A stretch of 64,000 nt of DNA from Streptomyces rimosus (lineage in GTDB: Bacteria > Actinomycetota > Actinomycetes > Streptomycetales > Streptomycetaceae), in contig NZ_CP023688.1 of the NCBI RefSeq assembly GCF_008704655.1, forward strand, positions 4,030,001 through 4,094,000, written 5' to 3'. The notes beneath the pieces were generated by a model. The model did not search any database. It worked only from the letters and a program-made list of their open reading frames with translations, and was not told where the DNA came from. Positions 1-10,513 of this stretch are shown in pieces. Position numbers and translations under genes: made by a program. Each line of letters opens with the position of its first letter. Positions within the stretch are counted from its first letter, which is position 1.

Positions 1-1550
1 CCACGGAGATCCACGACGACCTGGGCGTGCTGCTCGCGGACGCCCCCGCTGCGGGGGACGTGCGCGTACCGGCTCAGCGTGAGGCCGAAGGGGAGGCTCT
101 GCGGGAGCCCGTACGGATCGTTCCGCCACCCGTGCCGTCCGCCGCGCCGGGCCGGGGCGAGGAGACGCACGTACGGGACCGGAAGCCGGAAGCCGGGGCA
201 GGGACGGAAGCGGAAGCGGAACCCGAAGCGGAGGCGGGGAAGAAGGCCGGCGCGGGCGCTGCGGAGCCCACTGCCGCCGCCCCTCCGGACGAGGAGGACG
301 CGGACCGCGCCGGGCGTGGCGTGCGCCGCCGCTGGGCCGCCTGGGCCGCCCTGGCGGCGGTGCTGGCCGGTGCGGGCATCTTCACGGGCGTGCAGATGCT
401 GGACTCCGACGACGCCCCGGCGCTCCAGACGCACACCACCGGCGGCACCGCCGCGGCCTTCCGCCCCTGGCACACCCCGCTGATGCGGCGGCCCGCCGGC
501 CACCCGGCCGAGATGCCCTTCTGCACATACGGCGCCTCCGCCGACGCTCCTGCCCTCTTCTGCGTCGAGCGGGGCCTGAAGGCCGCGCGGGTCGATCCGG
601 GGACCGGCACGGTGACGTGGCGGCGCACGGGCGAGCCGGTGCGCGAGAGCGACACCCCGCCGGGCGCCCCGGTCTTCTCCGGCGGGCTGCTGTACGTACG
701 GTCCCCCGACGGCAAGCGGCTGGAAGCGCTCGACCCGTCGGCCGGCGGGCGGGGCGCGACGCGCTGGAGCAAGAGCCTGGCCGGGTACGGACCCGAGGTC
801 CGGTTCGTGGGCGGCGCCGTACTCCTGACGTCGGCGGACGGCATGGTCACCGCCCTGGACAGCGCCACGCACAAGGAACTGTGGCACCAGCGCTACCCGG
901 CGCAGCCGCTGGGGCAGTTCACCGCGTACGGGGACGGCCGTACCGCCTACGCGGCCACCGTCGCGGCCGACGGCGCCACCACCATGGTCACCGCGATCGA
1001 CCCGGCGCACGGCACGGTCCGCTGGGAGCGGCGGCTGCCCGGCTCGCTCACCGTGGTGGGCGCGGGCGCGTCCGGCTCGGTCTACCTGACCGCCGCCGAC
1101 CCGCTGATCGTCACCCGCACCGCGGCCGTCGTCCGCTACGACCCCGGTACCCACCGGGTACGGCGGCTGCCGCTGGCCGCGCCGGTGGACGACGCGGCGG
1201 CCGTGGTGCGCGGGGAGACGGCTTATGTGCTGGCGGCCGGCGGCACCCTCCAGGCGGTCGGCGACCGGCACTGGACCATGGAGACGTCGGTGAGCCGGGC
1301 TTCCGCGCCGGTGCTCGACCCGCGGGGCGAGCGGCTGTACTTCACCGGCGCCGACGGCCGGCTGCTGGCCGTGGACACCCGGCGCGGCGCGCTGCTCGGC
1401 CAGACGCCGCCCCGGCTGGCCACCGGCCGCAGCGGCTACCTGGAGAAGCTGCCCGCGCCGCTGCCGGACCCGCGGCACGGCCGGATCTACGCGGCCGCGC
1501 CGGACGGCTCGGTCTTCGCCGCGAACGCGGAGAACCCCGCCCGCTGGTGA
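1..1550 (+). CDS. PQQ-repeat membrane protein, C-terminal part (probable Ser/Thr kinase), 5' truncated
   Basis: The frame is open to the left window edge (codons before the GTG at 27 read TEIHDDLG), so the true start lies outside. What is visible: a Pro/Glu/Ala-rich juxtamembrane linker, a basic stretch and one membrane segment (about residues 103-124 counted from 27), then an outer domain with repeated beta-propeller blades (VDPGTGTVTWRR, LDSATHKELWHQ, IDPAHGTVRWER), which are PQQ/pyrrolo-quinoline-like repeats. In Streptomyces this linker-TM-propeller arrangement commonly follows an N-terminal Ser/Thr kinase domain; here the kinase is not in the window, so that part is inference. The gene converges on ilvD and its stop lies inside a stem-loop. 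Confidence 0.75.
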   Translation, partial: TEIHDDLGVLLADAPAAGDVRVPAQREAEGEALREPVRIVPPPVPSAAPGRGEETHVRDRKPEAGAGTEAEAEPEAEAGKKAGAGAAEPTAAAPPDEEDADRAGRGVRRRWAAWAALAAVLAGAGIFTGVQMLDSDDAPALQTHTTGGTAAAFRPWHTPLMRRPAGHPAEMPFCTYGASADAPALFCVERGLKAARVDPGTGTVTWRRTGEPVRESDTPPGAPVFSGGLLYVRSPDGKRLEALDPSAGGRGATRWSKSLAGYGPEVRFVGGAVLLTSADGMVTALDSATHKELWHQRYPAQPLGQFTAYGDGRTAYAATVAADGATTMVTAIDPAHGTVRWERRLPGSLTVVGAGASGSVYLTAADPLIVTRTAAVVRYDPGTHRVRRLPLAAPVDDAAAVVRGETAYVLAAGGTLQAVGDRHWTMETSVSRASAPVLDPRGERLYFTGADGRLLAVDTRRGALLGQTPPRLATGRSGYLEKLPAPLPDPRHGRIYAAAPDGSVFAANAENPARW

Positions 1551-1564
1551 GGCGGGCGGGGTTC
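1532..1564. terminator. Bidirectional stem-loop between PQQ protein and ilvD
   Basis: Perfect 13-bp inverted repeat (GAACCCCGCCCGC, 7-nt loop, GCGGGCGGGGTTC) that overlaps the stop of the left gene and sits 20 bp beyond the end of the convergent ilvD. Position and symmetry fit a shared terminator; there is no clear T-tract, as is common in Streptomyces. Confidence 0.7.
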
Positions 1565-1583
1565 CGGGGAGCCGTTACGGGGC

Positions 1584-3434
1584 TCAGCCCAGCTTCGTCA
1601 CGTCGCGCACCGCGCCCTTGTCGGCGCTGGTGGCCATCGCCGCGTAGGCGCGCAGGGCCTGCGAGACCTTGCGCTCGCGCTGCTTCGGCGCGTACACGCC
1701 GCCCAGCGCCTCCCGGCGGGCCGTCAGCTCCTCCTCGGAAACGAGGAGTTCGATGGTGCGGTTCGGGATGTCGATACGGATGCGGTCGCCGTCCTCGACC
1801 AGGGCGATGGTGCCGCCGGAGGCCGCCTCGGGCGAGGCGTGGCCGATGGACAGGCCGGAGGTGCCGCCGGAGAAGCGGCCGTCGGTGACCAGCGCGCACG
1901 CCTTGCCCAGGCCGCGGCCCTTGAGGAAGGACGTCGGGTAGAGCATCTCCTGCATGCCGGGGCCGCCCTTGGGGCCCTCGTAGCGGATGACGACCACGTC
2001 GCCCTCCTTGACCTTCTTGCCGAGGATCTTCTCGACGGCCTCCTCCTGCGACTCGCAGACCACGGCCGGGCCCTCGAACGTCCAGATCGACTCGTCGACG
2101 CCCGCGGTCTTCACCACGCAGCCGTCCTCGGCGAGGTTGCCCTTGAGGACCGCCAGGCCGCCGTCGGCGGAGTAGGCGTGGGCGAAGTCGCGGATGCAGC
2201 CGCCCTCGGCGTCCAGGTCGAGGGTGTCCCAGCGCTCGGACTGGGAGAAGGCGGTGGCGGAGCGCTTGCAGCCGGGGGCGGCGTGCCACAGCTCGACGGC
2301 CTCCGGGGACGGCGAACCCCCGCGCACGTCCCAGGTCTTGAGCCAGTCCGCCATCGAGGAGCTGTGCACGGTGTGCACGTCCTCGTTGAGCAGCCCGGCA
2401 CGGTACAGCTCGCCCAGGATGGCGGGGATGCCGCCGGCCCGGTGCACGTCCTCCATGTAGTACGTGCCGCCGGGGGCGACGTTCGGCGCGACCTTGGCCA
2501 GGCAGGGCACCCGGCGCGAGACGGCGTTGATGTCCTCCAGGTCGTAGTCGAGACCGGCTTCCTGGGCGGCGGCCAGCAGGTGCAGGATCGTGTTCGTGGA
2601 GCCGCCCATGGCGATGTCCAGGGCCATGGCGTTCTCGAAGGAGGCGCGGGAGCCGATGCTGCGCGGCAGCACGGTCGCGTCGTCCTCGTCGTAGTACCGC
2701 TTGGTGATCTCCACGACCGTACGGCCGGCGTTCTCGTACAGCGCCTTGCGTGCGGTGTGGGTGGCCAGCACCGAGCCGTTGCCGGGCAGCGACAGGCCGA
2801 TGGCCTCGGTCAGGCAGTTCATCGAGTTGGCGGTGAACATGCCGGAACAGGAGCCGCAGGTCGGGCAGGCGTTGTCCTCGATACGGAGGATGTCCTCGTC
2901 CGAGATGTTCTCGTCGACCGCGTCGGAGATCGCGTTGATCAGGTCCAGTTTGCGGACGGTGCCGTCGACGAGGGTGGCGCGGCCGGCCTCCATGGGGCCG
3001 CCGGAGACGAAGACGGTGGGGATGTTCAGCCGCATCGCGGCCATCAGCATGCCCGGGGTGATCTTGTCGCAGTTGGAGATGCAGATCAGCGCGTCCGCGC
3101 AGTGCGCCTCGACCATGTACTCGACGGAGTCGGCGATCAGGTCGCGGGACGGCAGCGAGTAGAGCATGCCGCCGTGGCCCATGGCGATGCCGTCGTCCAC
3201 CGCGATGGTGTTGAACTCGCGGGCGATGCCGCCGGCCGCCTTGATCGCCTCGCTGACGATCCGGCCGACCGGCTGGAGGTGGGTGTGGCCCGGCACGAAC
3301 TCGGTGAAGCTGTTGGCCACCGCGATCACGGGCTTGCCGAAGTCCTCGCGCGCTACGCCCGACGCCTGCATGAGCGCGCGGGCGCCGGCCATGTTGCGGC
3401 CATGGGTGACGGTGCGGGACCTCAGCTCGGGCAC
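1584..3434 (-). CDS. ilvD: Dihydroxy-acid dehydratase
   Basis: Catalyses dehydration of 2,3-dihydroxy-isovalerate and 2,3-dihydroxy-3-methylvalerate, the third step of valine and isoleucine synthesis (also feeding leucine and pantothenate). The 616-residue product has the usual IlvD length. The Fe-S ligand Cys is in CDKITPG (about 122-128), the second cluster in [11 protein letters not shown] (about 190-200), and the C-terminal [11 protein letters not shown] motif is present. I chose the GTG at 3434 ([14 protein letters not shown]) because GGGAG lies 9 nt upstream; an in-frame ATG at 3464 has GGGAG directly abutting it, which is too close. Monocistronic in this view. Confidence 0.97.
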   Translation of the reverse strand: MPELRSRTVTHGRNMAGARALMQASGVAREDFGKPVIAVANSFTEFVPGHTHLQPVGRIVSEAIKAAGGIAREFNTIAVDDGIAMGHGGMLYSLPSRDLIADSVEYMVEAHCADALICISNCDKITPGMLMAAMRLNIPTVFVSGGPMEAGRATLVDGTVRKLDLINAISDAVDENISDEDILRIEDNACPTCGSCSGMFTANSMNCLTEAIGLSLPGNGSVLATHTARKALYENAGRTVVEITKRYYDEDDATVLPRSIGSRASFENAMALDIAMGGSTNTILHLLAAAQEAGLDYDLEDINAVSRRVPCLAKVAPNVAPGGTYYMEDVHRAGGIPAILGELYRAGLLNEDVHTVHSSSMADWLKTWDVRGGSPSPEAVELWHAAPGCKRSATAFSQSERWDTLDLDAEGGCIRDFAHAYSADGGLAVLKGNLAEDGCVVKTAGVDESIWTFEGPAVVCESQEEAVEKILGKKVKEGDVVVIRYEGPKGGPGMQEMLYPTSFLKGRGLGKACALVTDGRFSGGTSGLSIGHASPEAASGGTIALVEDGDRIRIDIPNRTIELLVSEEELTARREALGGVYAPKQRERKVSQALRAYAAMATSADKGAVRDVTKLG

Positions 3435-3597
3435 GTGGATCCACTCCCTCGGGTGCGTGTACATCTCCCGTACGCCCGGTGCGCGTACGTATGTGAATCA
3501 GTCGAGACTACGCCCCGCCTCCAAGATCTGGACAGCGAATCCGGCATGTGAGACAGATGACCGCTGGGCGGACACCGCCGGGGGCGCTCCCGGCCGG

Positions 3598-4227
3598 TCA
3601 GGACCCGGTCAGATGCTGCTGCACCACCGGCGCCACCCGGGCGATGATCCGCTCCGGGTCCGCCGACGCCAGCGGCTCCAGCTTGATCACGTACCGCATG
3701 AGGGCCGTACCGACCAGCTGCGCCGCCGCCAGCTCGGCCCGCAGCTCGGCGTCCGGTACGGCCAGCTCGCCGGCGATCCGGCGCAGCAGCTGGCGGACGA
3801 CGAGCTTGCGGAAGACCGCGGCGGCCACGTCGTTGGTCAGGGCGCTGCGCACGATCGCCAGCAGGGGTTCGCGGGTGACCGGGTTCTCCCAGACGCCGAG
3901 GACGAAGCGGGTCATCCGCTCGCCCACGCCGTCCAGGCCGCCGTCGAGCACCGCCTCGGGGGCGTTCAGGGCGGGCGCGAAGGACATCTCGACCGCCGCC
4001 TCGAAGACCTGCTCCTTGGTGCCGTAGTAGTGGTGGACCAGGGCCGGGTCCACGTCCGCCGCCTTGGCGATACCGCGGATCGACGCCTTCTCGTAGCCAC
4101 GCGCGGCGAACTCGGCGCGGGCCGCCGTCAGGATGCGCTCGCGCGCGCCGGGGCCCTCCACGGAATCCGTACGGGAGGGGCGGCCGCGCCTGCGGGCACC
4201 CCCGGCCACGGCAGGGCCGTCCGTCAC
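3598..4227 (-). CDS. TetR-family transcriptional regulator
   Basis: Typical TetR N-terminal helix-turn-helix: [20 protein letters not shown], then [28 protein letters not shown], followed by an all-helical ligand-binding half. About 209 residues. The GTG at 4227 overlaps the stop of the upstream sugar-isomerase gene as GTGA, indicating translational coupling; a start at 4242 is also open. The basic N-terminus ([11 protein letters not shown]) is common in this family. Target and ligand cannot be told from sequence; the coupled isomerase-like gene is an obvious candidate partner. Confidence 0.9.
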   Translation of the reverse strand: MTDGPAVAGGARRRGRPSRTDSVEGPGARERILTAARAEFAARGYEKASIRGIAKAADVDPALVHHYYGTKEQVFEAAVEMSFAPALNAPEAVLDGGLDGVGERMTRFVLGVWENPVTREPLLAIVRSALTNDVAAAVFRKLVVRQLLRRIAGELAVPDAELRAELAAAQLVGTALMRYVIKLEPLASADPERIIARVAPVVQQHLTGS

Positions 4228-5048
4228 GACCCCGGCACCCACGTCGGCGACGCCAGGTGGAGCCGGGTGAACGCCAGCGCCTCCGCGAGATCGGCCTCGC
4301 GCTCGGCGCCGGACATCGCCCGCCGGGTGTTGACCTCGACCACGATGTGCCCGCCGAAACCGGTGGCCGCCAGCCGCTCCAGCAGCTCGGCGCAGGGCTG
4401 CGAGCCGCGCCCCGGCACCAGGTGCTCGTCCTTGTTGGAGCCGTTGCCGTCGGCGAGGTGGATGTGCGCCAGGCGCTCGCCCATCCGGTCGACCATGTGC
4501 AGCGCGTCACTGCGGGAGGTGGCGGTGTGCGAGAGGTCGACGGTGAAGTGGCGGTAGTCGTCCTTGGTCGGGTCCCAGTCCGGCGCGTACGCCAGCATCT
4601 CGCGGTCCCGGTAGCGCCACGGATACATGTTCTCGACGGCGAATCTGACGTCCGTCTCGCTCTCCATCCGCCACACTCCGCGCACGAACTCGCGGGCGTA
4701 ATTGCGCTGCCACCGGAAGGGCGGATGGACGACCACCGTCGACGCGCCGAGCTTCTCCGCGGCGTTGCGAGCGCGCTGCAGCTTCACCCAGGGGTCCGTG
4801 GACCACACCCGCTGCGTGATCAGCAGGCACGGCGCGTGCACGGCCAGGATCGGCACCCCGTGGTAGTCGGAGAGCCGGCGCAGCGCCTCGATGTCCTGGC
4901 TGACCGGGTCGGTCCACACCATGACCTCGACGCCGTCGTAGCCCAGGCGCGCGGCGATCTCGAAGGCCGTCGCCGTCGACTCCGGATACACCGAGGCCGT
5001 GGACAGGGCGACCTTCGCATCCGGGATGCGCACCACTGGCTCCGTCAC
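4224..5048 (-). CDS. Sugar phosphate isomerase/epimerase-like TIM-barrel protein
   Basis: 274-residue AP-endonuclease-2/xylose-isomerase-like barrel. The metal-binding acids expected of the family are visible in order: VEVMVW near the N-terminus, [32 protein letters not shown], and VVEVNTRR near the C-terminus. Such enzymes isomerise or epimerise sugars and inositols with a divalent metal. The substrate is not deducible. It is the first gene of a two-gene unit with the following TetR gene (4-bp overlap). A nuclease role is less likely given the absence of DNA-repair context. Confidence 0.85.
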   Translation of the reverse strand: MTEPVVRIPDAKVALSTASVYPESTATAFEIAARLGYDGVEVMVWTDPVSQDIEALRRLSDYHGVPILAVHAPCLLITQRVWSTDPWVKLQRARNAAEKLGASTVVVHPPFRWQRNYAREFVRGVWRMESETDVRFAVENMYPWRYRDREMLAYAPDWDPTKDDYRHFTVDLSHTATSRSDALHMVDRMGERLAHIHLADGNGSNKDEHLVPGRGSQPCAELLERLAATGFGGHIVVEVNTRRAMSGAEREADLAEALAFTRLHLASPTWVPGS

Positions 5049-5093
5049 GAGGGACAGGGTACGGGCCGCCGCCGACGGGCGGGGGCCGCGCCC

Positions 5094-6026
5094 CTATGCC
5101 GGAGGCAGGTGGTCCAGATGGCGCAGGATCACGCCCTCGCGCAGCGCCCACGGGCAGATCTCCAGCGTGCGCACGCCGAACAGGTCCATCGCACCCTCCG
5201 CCACCAGCGCTCCGGCCACCAGCTGGCGCGAGCGGCCCTCGGAGACGCCGGGCAGCTTGGCGCGCTCCGCGCCGGTCATCGCCGCCAGCTTCGGCACCCA
5301 CTCCTCCAGCGCCTTACGGTCCAGCTCACGCTGGGTGTAGAGGCCCTCGGCGGACCGGGCGGCACCGGCGATACGGGCCAGCTGCTTGAAGGTCTTGGAG
5401 GTGCCCACGACGTGGTCGGGGGTGCCGAAGCGCGTGAAATCGCTCACCACCCGTGCGATTTCGGCCCGTACGCGCTTGCGCAGCGCCCGTATGTCCTCCG
5501 GTTCCGGCGGGTCGCCCGGCAGATCGCCCGCGGTCAGCCGGCCCGCGCCGAGCGGCAGCGACACCGCCGCGTCCGGCTCCTCGTCCAGCCCGTACGCGAT
5601 CTCCAGCGAGCCGCCGCCGATGTCCAGCACCAGCAGCCGCCCCGCCGACCAGCCGAACCAGCGGCGGGCCGCGAGGAACGTCAGCCGGGCCTCGTCCTCG
5701 CCCGACAGCACCCGCAGCCGTACGCCGGTCTCCCGCTCGACCCGGCGCAGCACGTCCTCCCCGTTGGCCGCCTCGCGGATCGCGGAGGTGGCGAACGGCA
5801 GCACGTCCTCGACGCCCTTGTCCTCCGCGACCTGTACTGCGGCCCGTACCGTGGCCACCAGCCGCTCCACGCCCGCCTCGGCGACCGCGCCGCCCTCGTC
5901 GAGGAGTTCGGCCAGCCGCAGCTCCGCCTTGTGGGAGTAGGCGGGCAGCGGGCGCGCACCCGGGTGCGCGTCCATCACCAGCAGATGCACCGTGTTCGAA
6001 CCCACATCGAGGACACCGAGTCTCAT
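5094..6026 (-). CDS. Ppx/GppA family phosphatase (exopolyphosphatase-like)
   Basis: 310-residue actin-fold phosphatase: phosphate-1 motif [15 protein letters not shown] at the N-terminus, [11 protein letters not shown] (the ATxAxR motif), and the second nucleotide/phosphate loop [15 protein letters not shown] around residue 130. This is the short form typical of actinobacteria (Ppx1-like), lacking the C-terminal HD-like domain of E. coli Ppx/GppA. Activity may be polyphosphate or pppGpp hydrolysis; sequence alone does not decide. The start [11 protein letters not shown] is at the expected place. It is transcribed toward the isomerase gene, 45 bp away. Confidence 0.9.
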   Translation of the reverse strand: MRLGVLDVGSNTVHLLVMDAHPGARPLPAYSHKAELRLAELLDEGGAVAEAGVERLVATVRAAVQVAEDKGVEDVLPFATSAIREAANGEDVLRRVERETGVRLRVLSGEDEARLTFLAARRWFGWSAGRLLVLDIGGGSLEIAYGLDEEPDAAVSLPLGAGRLTAGDLPGDPPEPEDIRALRKRVRAEIARVVSDFTRFGTPDHVVGTSKTFKQLARIAGAARSAEGLYTQRELDRKALEEWVPKLAAMTGAERAKLPGVSEGRSRQLVAGALVAEGAMDLFGVRTLEICPWALREGVILRHLDHLPPA

Positions 6027-6119
6027 ACGTTGAACCTACTCTCGCGTGGCCGGGAACCGACGGCGAGGCCCTGCCCGCAGGAAGGCGGATCCGCGTACCG
6101 GCCGCCTTACGCTGGAGTA

Positions 6120-6953
6120 GTGGCTAAGACGAACAAGGCGAAGCAGAACAAAGCCCTGAAGAAGGCGGAAAAGCAGCGCGCGGCACGGGAGGCGCAAGGG
6201 GCTCGGGCCGACGAGGTCGGCGGTCTGGACTTCGCCCGCGCCTGGGTCACCTTCCCCGACCCCGCCGACGACGAGCAGGTCTTCCGCTGCGACCTGACCT
6301 GGCTCACCTCCCGCTGGACGTGCATCTTCGGCAGCGGTTGCAAGGGCATCGAGGCGGGGCGCGCGGACGACGGATGCTGCACGCTCGGCGCGCACTTCTC
6401 CGACGAGGAGGACGAGCAGCGGGTCGCGGAGCACGTGGCGCGGCTCACACCCGACCTGTGGCAGTTCCACGACGTCGGCACCTCCACCGGCTGGACCCAG
6501 GAGGACGAGGACGGCGACCGCCAGACCCGGTGCTGGAAGGGCTCGTGCATCTTCCAGAACCGCCCCGGCTTCCCGGCCGGCGCCGGCTGCTCGCTGCACA
6601 TCCTCGCGCTGCGCGAGGGCCGCGAGCCCCTGGAGACCAAGCCGGACGTGTGCTGGCAGCTGCCGGTCCGGCGCACCTACGACTGGATCGACCGCCCCGA
6701 CGACACCCGCGTCCTCCAGGTCACCATCGGCGAGTACGACCGCCGCGGCTGGGGCCCCGGCGGCCACGACCTGCACTGGTGGTGCACGTCGGCGACCTCG
6801 GCACACGGCGCCGGCGAGCCGGTGTATGTGTCCTACGGGCCGGAGCTGACCGAGCTGATGGGCAAGGAGGGCTACGACCGGCTCGTGGAGCTCTGCGAGG
6901 AGCGCCTGGCGGCGACGCTGCCGATGGCGCCGCATCCGGCGGACCCCAAGTAG
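6120..6953 (+). CDS. Conserved Cys-rich cytoplasmic protein of unknown function
   Basis: 277 residues starting at GTG 6120 ([19 protein letters not shown]), with GGAG just upstream. A lysine-rich N-terminal helix is followed by a body with many cysteines (about 57, 68, 74, 86, 87, then RCWKGSC near 140-146, GAGCSLH, DVCWQLP and HWWCTS). The Cys/His spacing resembles metal- or Fe-S-binding proteins, but I do not recognise the family with certainty. Acidic stretches ([15 protein letters not shown]) are present; no signal peptide or membrane segment. It stands alone, convergent with the following gene and divergent from the phosphatase. Confidence 0.8.
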   Translation: MAKTNKAKQNKALKKAEKQRAAREAQGARADEVGGLDFARAWVTFPDPADDEQVFRCDLTWLTSRWTCIFGSGCKGIEAGRADDGCCTLGAHFSDEEDEQRVAEHVARLTPDLWQFHDVGTSTGWTQEDEDGDRQTRCWKGSCIFQNRPGFPAGAGCSLHILALREGREPLETKPDVCWQLPVRRTYDWIDRPDDTRVLQVTIGEYDRRGWGPGGHDLHWWCTSATSAHGAGEPVYVSYGPELTELMGKEGYDRLVELCEERLAATLPMAPHPADPK

Positions 6954-7003
6954 CGGTCGCTTCGGGGCCGTACGCCGCGCGCATCCGCTGATCAGCCCGC
7001 CGC

Positions 7004-8851
7004 TCAGCCCGCCGGTCCCGTCGTATCGGACGGTGACGGGCTCGGGCCCCTGGTCGGCTCCCCCGACGTCGGCGTGGGCGTGGGTGAGGGACTGGGGGTG
7101 GGCGACGCGGTCGGGTGGTGCGTCGGGTCCGGCGCCGGTGGGGTCGGCCTCGGGTCGGGATGGTGTCCGGGGCCGGGGCCCGGGGGCCGCCCGGGACCCG
7201 GCCGGTGGCCGCCCTCGCCCCACCCCTCCAGCGTCACCGTCGTGCCGCCGGGGGCAAGCGTGATCCGCGCGTTCCAGTAGCCGTCCGGTTCGCGGCCGTG
7301 GTCCACGGTCACCACGATCGTGACGGACTCGCCGGGGTCGAGCACTCCGCCCGTGCTGCTCAGCAGGAGCCACGGCGCGCCCGGCCGCGCCGACCAGTGG
7401 ACCGGCTCGCCGCCGGAGGCGGTGAGCGTGACGGCCGTGCCGAAGCCGCTCGGCCGGGCCGTGACGGTCAGCCGCCCGGGGCCGGTGCGGGAACGGTCCG
7501 GTTCACCGGGGCGCAGCGGCATCCCGTCCGCGCCGACCACCTGCACCGAGACGGCGGGCAGGCCGCTCGCTGCGGAGTGCGCTGCGCCGGGGGCCCGCGC
7601 GCTGCCCGCGTTCTCGTACGGGTCGCCGTCGAGCGCTCCGGAGCCGTCCGCCTCGCCGGCCGTCACCGACGGCCCCTCGGACTCGCCGGTCATCGGCGCG
7701 CCACGGTAGGCGGCCCACAGGGCGAGCACCGGCGCCGCCAGCACGGTGGCGAGCACGGTCGTGGTCACGGCCCGGGTCCGCGCCCGGCGCCGGCGGGTCG
7801 CCGGATCCTTGGGGCGGACGGGGAAGCCACGCCGGTCGTAGCGAGGAGAACCGTTTACGCCAGCGGAGCGGCCCACACGCCCGGAGCGCGGCGAGGCGCC
7901 CGCGCCCGCCACCCCCTCGGCGCGCCCCGAACGCGAGCTGCGCGCCGCCGCCATGGCCGTACGCACGGCCGTACGCGGGGCGGTGACCACCGACAACGCG
8001 CCATGCCCGAGCGGCGCGGTGCCCGGCCAGGGGCCGTGCGCGGTGACCCGCTCGGCCGTACGGCGGCACTCGGCACAGTCGTCCACATGCCGGACCAGCT
8101 CCCGGCGCAGCGCGACACCCAGCAGCATCTGGGTGTCTCCGGCGAGTTGGGCGACGTCCCGGCAGCGGCCGAACTCGACGACGGTGAGCGCGGCGCGGGT
8201 GCGCTCGACCTCGCAGGAGGCGGCCGCCAGGAGGGTGCGGGTGGCGACCAGGTCGCCTCCGAGGACGGCGGCCACCTCCTCGGTGGACAGGCGGTGGCGC
8301 ACGGACAGCTCCAGCGCCTCGCGCTGCTCGGGGGTCGTGCCGGCGGCCTCCGGCCAGGCCAGGGAGGCCAGTTCGCGGCGGCGGCGCGCCGCTTCGGGGG
8401 CGTCGCCGGGACCGGCCGGGGCGCCGAACTCGGTGGACGCGCCCGTACCGAAGGTGGTGACGCCCTGGTGCGTGGCGGGGTCCGTACCGGCCCCGGCGTC
8501 CGGGGCCGCTGGTTCCGCGGGAACCCCGGTACCGTGGTCCGCTCCGCCGTCCGGGGTCCGGTCCGCGAGCCGCCGCAGGCAGGCCCACCGGGCCAGCGCG
8601 TACAGCCAGGAGCGGTAGAGGGCGGTGTCGGGGGGCCGTCGGCCGTGGTGCCGGTCGGCGACGGCGAGCACCTCGCCGAGGACGGCGGTGGCCGCGTCGT
8701 GCTCGCACAGGACGGACAGACAGTAGGTGAACAGGCCGTCCAGGTGGGGTTCGTACCGCTCGGGGAGGCTCGGCAGGGCGCGGCGGCCGTCGCCGTGCGC
8801 CTGATGTGCGCCGGTGGCGTGCGTGGGGTGATCGGACCTGCTGCTCATCAC
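7004..8851 (-). CDS. Membrane protein: sigma-like region, zinc-finger anti-sigma motif, TM and BACON-like domain
   Basis: 615 residues. In order: an N-terminal helical region resembling ECF sigma factors (YEPHLDGLFTYCLSVLCEHD, YRSWLYALARWACLRRL, then a region-4-like segment EQREALELSVRHRLSTEEVAAVLG), a zinc-finger-like motif RHVDDCAECRR as in anti-sigma factors, one membrane segment near residue 345-365, and an outer Ig-like BACON domain (PWLLLSSTGGVLDPGESVTIVV), ending in a long Pro/Thr/Ser/Gly-rich tail. GTG 8851 or ATG 8848 may start it. The region-2 part is degenerate, so it is probably not a working sigma factor; a membrane-bound regulator or wall-contacting sensor is possible. Confidence 0.8.
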   Translation of the reverse strand: MMSSRSDHPTHATGAHQAHGDGRRALPSLPERYEPHLDGLFTYCLSVLCEHDAATAVLGEVLAVADRHHGRRPPDTALYRSWLYALARWACLRRLADRTPDGGADHGTGVPAEPAAPDAGAGTDPATHQGVTTFGTGASTEFGAPAGPGDAPEAARRRRELASLAWPEAAGTTPEQREALELSVRHRLSTEEVAAVLGGDLVATRTLLAAASCEVERTRAALTVVEFGRCRDVAQLAGDTQMLLGVALRRELVRHVDDCAECRRTAERVTAHGPWPGTAPLGHGALSVVTAPRTAVRTAMAAARSSRSGRAEGVAGAGASPRSGRVGRSAGVNGSPRYDRRGFPVRPKDPATRRRRARTRAVTTTVLATVLAAPVLALWAAYRGAPMTGESEGPSVTAGEADGSGALDGDPYENAGSARAPGAAHSAASGLPAVSVQVVGADGMPLRPGEPDRSRTGPGRLTVTARPSGFGTAVTLTASGGEPVHWSARPGAPWLLLSSTGGVLDPGESVTIVVTVDHGREPDGYWNARITLAPGGTTVTLEGWGEGGHRPGPGRPPGPGPGHHPDPRPTPPAPDPTHHPTASPTPSPSPTPTPTSGEPTRGPSPSPSDTTGPAG

Positions 8852-9070
8852 CCGGCGACGGTAGGGGGGTGATGCGGGGCCTATCGCGCCGCATGGCCTC
8901 TTTTAATCCGTACGGGTGGTCTTCTCGCTCGAAAGGGGACCCGAGGCCCTGGTTTCCCACTCGACGCTCTCGTTCACGTTCTGTACCGGCCGCCCGCACG
9001 CGCCCCACCGGTCCCTTCCCGTCGGCGCCGTCCGCCCGCGTTGTCACACCCCACGGCTACGGTGAACCCC

Positions 9071-10513
9071 ATGGCAACTCGTAAATCCTCGGCCAAGGAG
9101 CGGCCCTCGTACCGCTGCACCGAATGCGGCTGGACCACCGCGAAGTGGCTCGGCCGCTGCCCGGAGTGCCAGGCGTGGGGCACAGTCGAGGAGTTCGGCG
9201 GCGCCCCCGCTGTCCGTACGACCGCGCCCGGCCGCGTCACGACGGCCGCGCTGCCCATCGGCCAGGTGGACGGCCGCCGGGCCACCGCCCGCTCCACGGG
9301 CGTGGACGAGCTGGACCGGGTGCTGGGCGGCGGCCTGGTCCCCGGCGCCGTGGTACTGCTCGCCGGCGAGCCCGGCGTCGGCAAGTCCACCCTGCTGCTG
9401 GACGTCGCCGCCAAGGCCGCCAGCGACGACCACCGCACGCTGTATGTGACCGGCGAGGAGTCCGCGAGCCAGGTGCGGCTGCGCGCCGACCGCATCGGCG
9501 CCATCGACGACCACCTCTACCTCGCCGCCGAGACCGACCTGTCCGCCGTCCTGGGCCACCTGGACTCGGTCAAGCCGTCCCTGCTGATCGTGGACTCCGT
9601 CCAGACCGTCGCCTCCCCCGAGATCGACGGCGCGCCCGGCGGCATGGCCCAGGTCCGCGAGGTCGCCGGCGCCCTGATCCGCGCGTCCAAGGAGCGCGGC
9701 ATGGCCACCCTGCTGGTCGGCCACGTCACCAAGGACGGCGCCATCGCGGGCCCCCGCCTCCTGGAACACCTGGTCGATGTCGTACTGAATTTCGAAGGGG
9801 ACCGGCACGCCCGTCTGCGCCTGGTGCGCGGTGTGAAGAACCGCTACGGCACCACCGACGAGGTCGGCTGCTTCGAGCTGCACGACGAGGGCATCACCGG
9901 TCTGGCCGATCCGTCCGGCCTCTTCCTGACCCGCCGCGACGAGCCGGTGCCCGGCACGTGCCTGACGGTCACCCTGGAGGGCCGCCGCCCGCTGGTCGCC
10001 GAGGTGCAGGCGCTGACCGTCGACACGCAGATCCCGTCCCCCCGCCGCACCACCTCCGGCCTGGAGACCTCCCGCGTCTCGATGATGCTGGCCGTGCTGG
10101 AGCAGCGCGGGCGCATCGCCTCCCTGGGCAAGCGCGACATCTACAGCGCGACGGTCGGCGGTGTGAAGCTGACCGAGCCGGCCGCCGACCTCGCCGTGGC
10201 GCTCGCGCTGGCCAGCGCCGCCAGCGACACCCCGCTGCCGAAGAACCTGGTCGCGATCGGCGAGGTGGGCCTCGCGGGCGAGGTCAGACGGGTGACGGGC
10301 GTACAGCGCCGGCTGGCCGAGGCGGCCCGCCTCGGCTTCACCCACGCCCTGGTCCCGGCCGACCCTGGCAAGATCCCGGCGGGCATGCGGGTGCTGGAGG
10401 TGGCCGATGTGGGCGAGGCGCTGCGCGTCCTGCCCAGGCGGCCGCGCCGGGAGGCGCGCGAGAAGGCCCCGGCCGGACAGACCGGCCCGGGCGGTGATGC
10501 CCCTGCCTCGTGA
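9071..10513 (+). CDS. radA: DNA repair protein RadA (Sms)
   Basis: Branch-migration and recombination ATPase that processes recombination intermediates with RecA. 480 residues from ATG 9071. Zinc finger CTECGWTTAKWLGRCPEC (Cys 16, 19, 30, 33), Walker A GEPGVGKST (99-107), the RadA-specific KNRYG motif (256-260), and a C-terminal Lon-protease-like domain (VGGVKLTEPAADLAVALALA). All diagnostic elements are intact. It lies 209 bp upstream of disA in the same direction; a radA-disA pairing is common in Gram-positive bacteria. Confidence 0.97.
   Translation: MATRKSSAKERPSYRCTECGWTTAKWLGRCPECQAWGTVEEFGGAPAVRTTAPGRVTTAALPIGQVDGRRATARSTGVDELDRVLGGGLVPGAVVLLAGEPGVGKSTLLLDVAAKAASDDHRTLYVTGEESASQVRLRADRIGAIDDHLYLAAETDLSAVLGHLDSVKPSLLIVDSVQTVASPEIDGAPGGMAQVREVAGALIRASKERGMATLLVGHVTKDGAIAGPRLLEHLVDVVLNFEGDRHARLRLVRGVKNRYGTTDEVGCFELHDEGITGLADPSGLFLTRRDEPVPGTCLTVTLEGRRPLVAEVQALTVDTQIPSPRRTTSGLETSRVSMMLAVLEQRGRIASLGKRDIYSATVGGVKLTEPAADLAVALALASAASDTPLPKNLVAIGEVGLAGEVRRVTGVQRRLAEAARLGFTHALVPADPGKIPAGMRVLEVADVGEALRVLPRRPRREAREKAPAGQTGPGGDAPAS

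Noticed and set aside
4257-6119. Very long open frame on the plus strand running through the isomerase and phosphatase genes
   Set aside because: Antisense shadow caused by high third-position GC; only its last part, from GTG 6120, has a ribosome site and protein-like composition.
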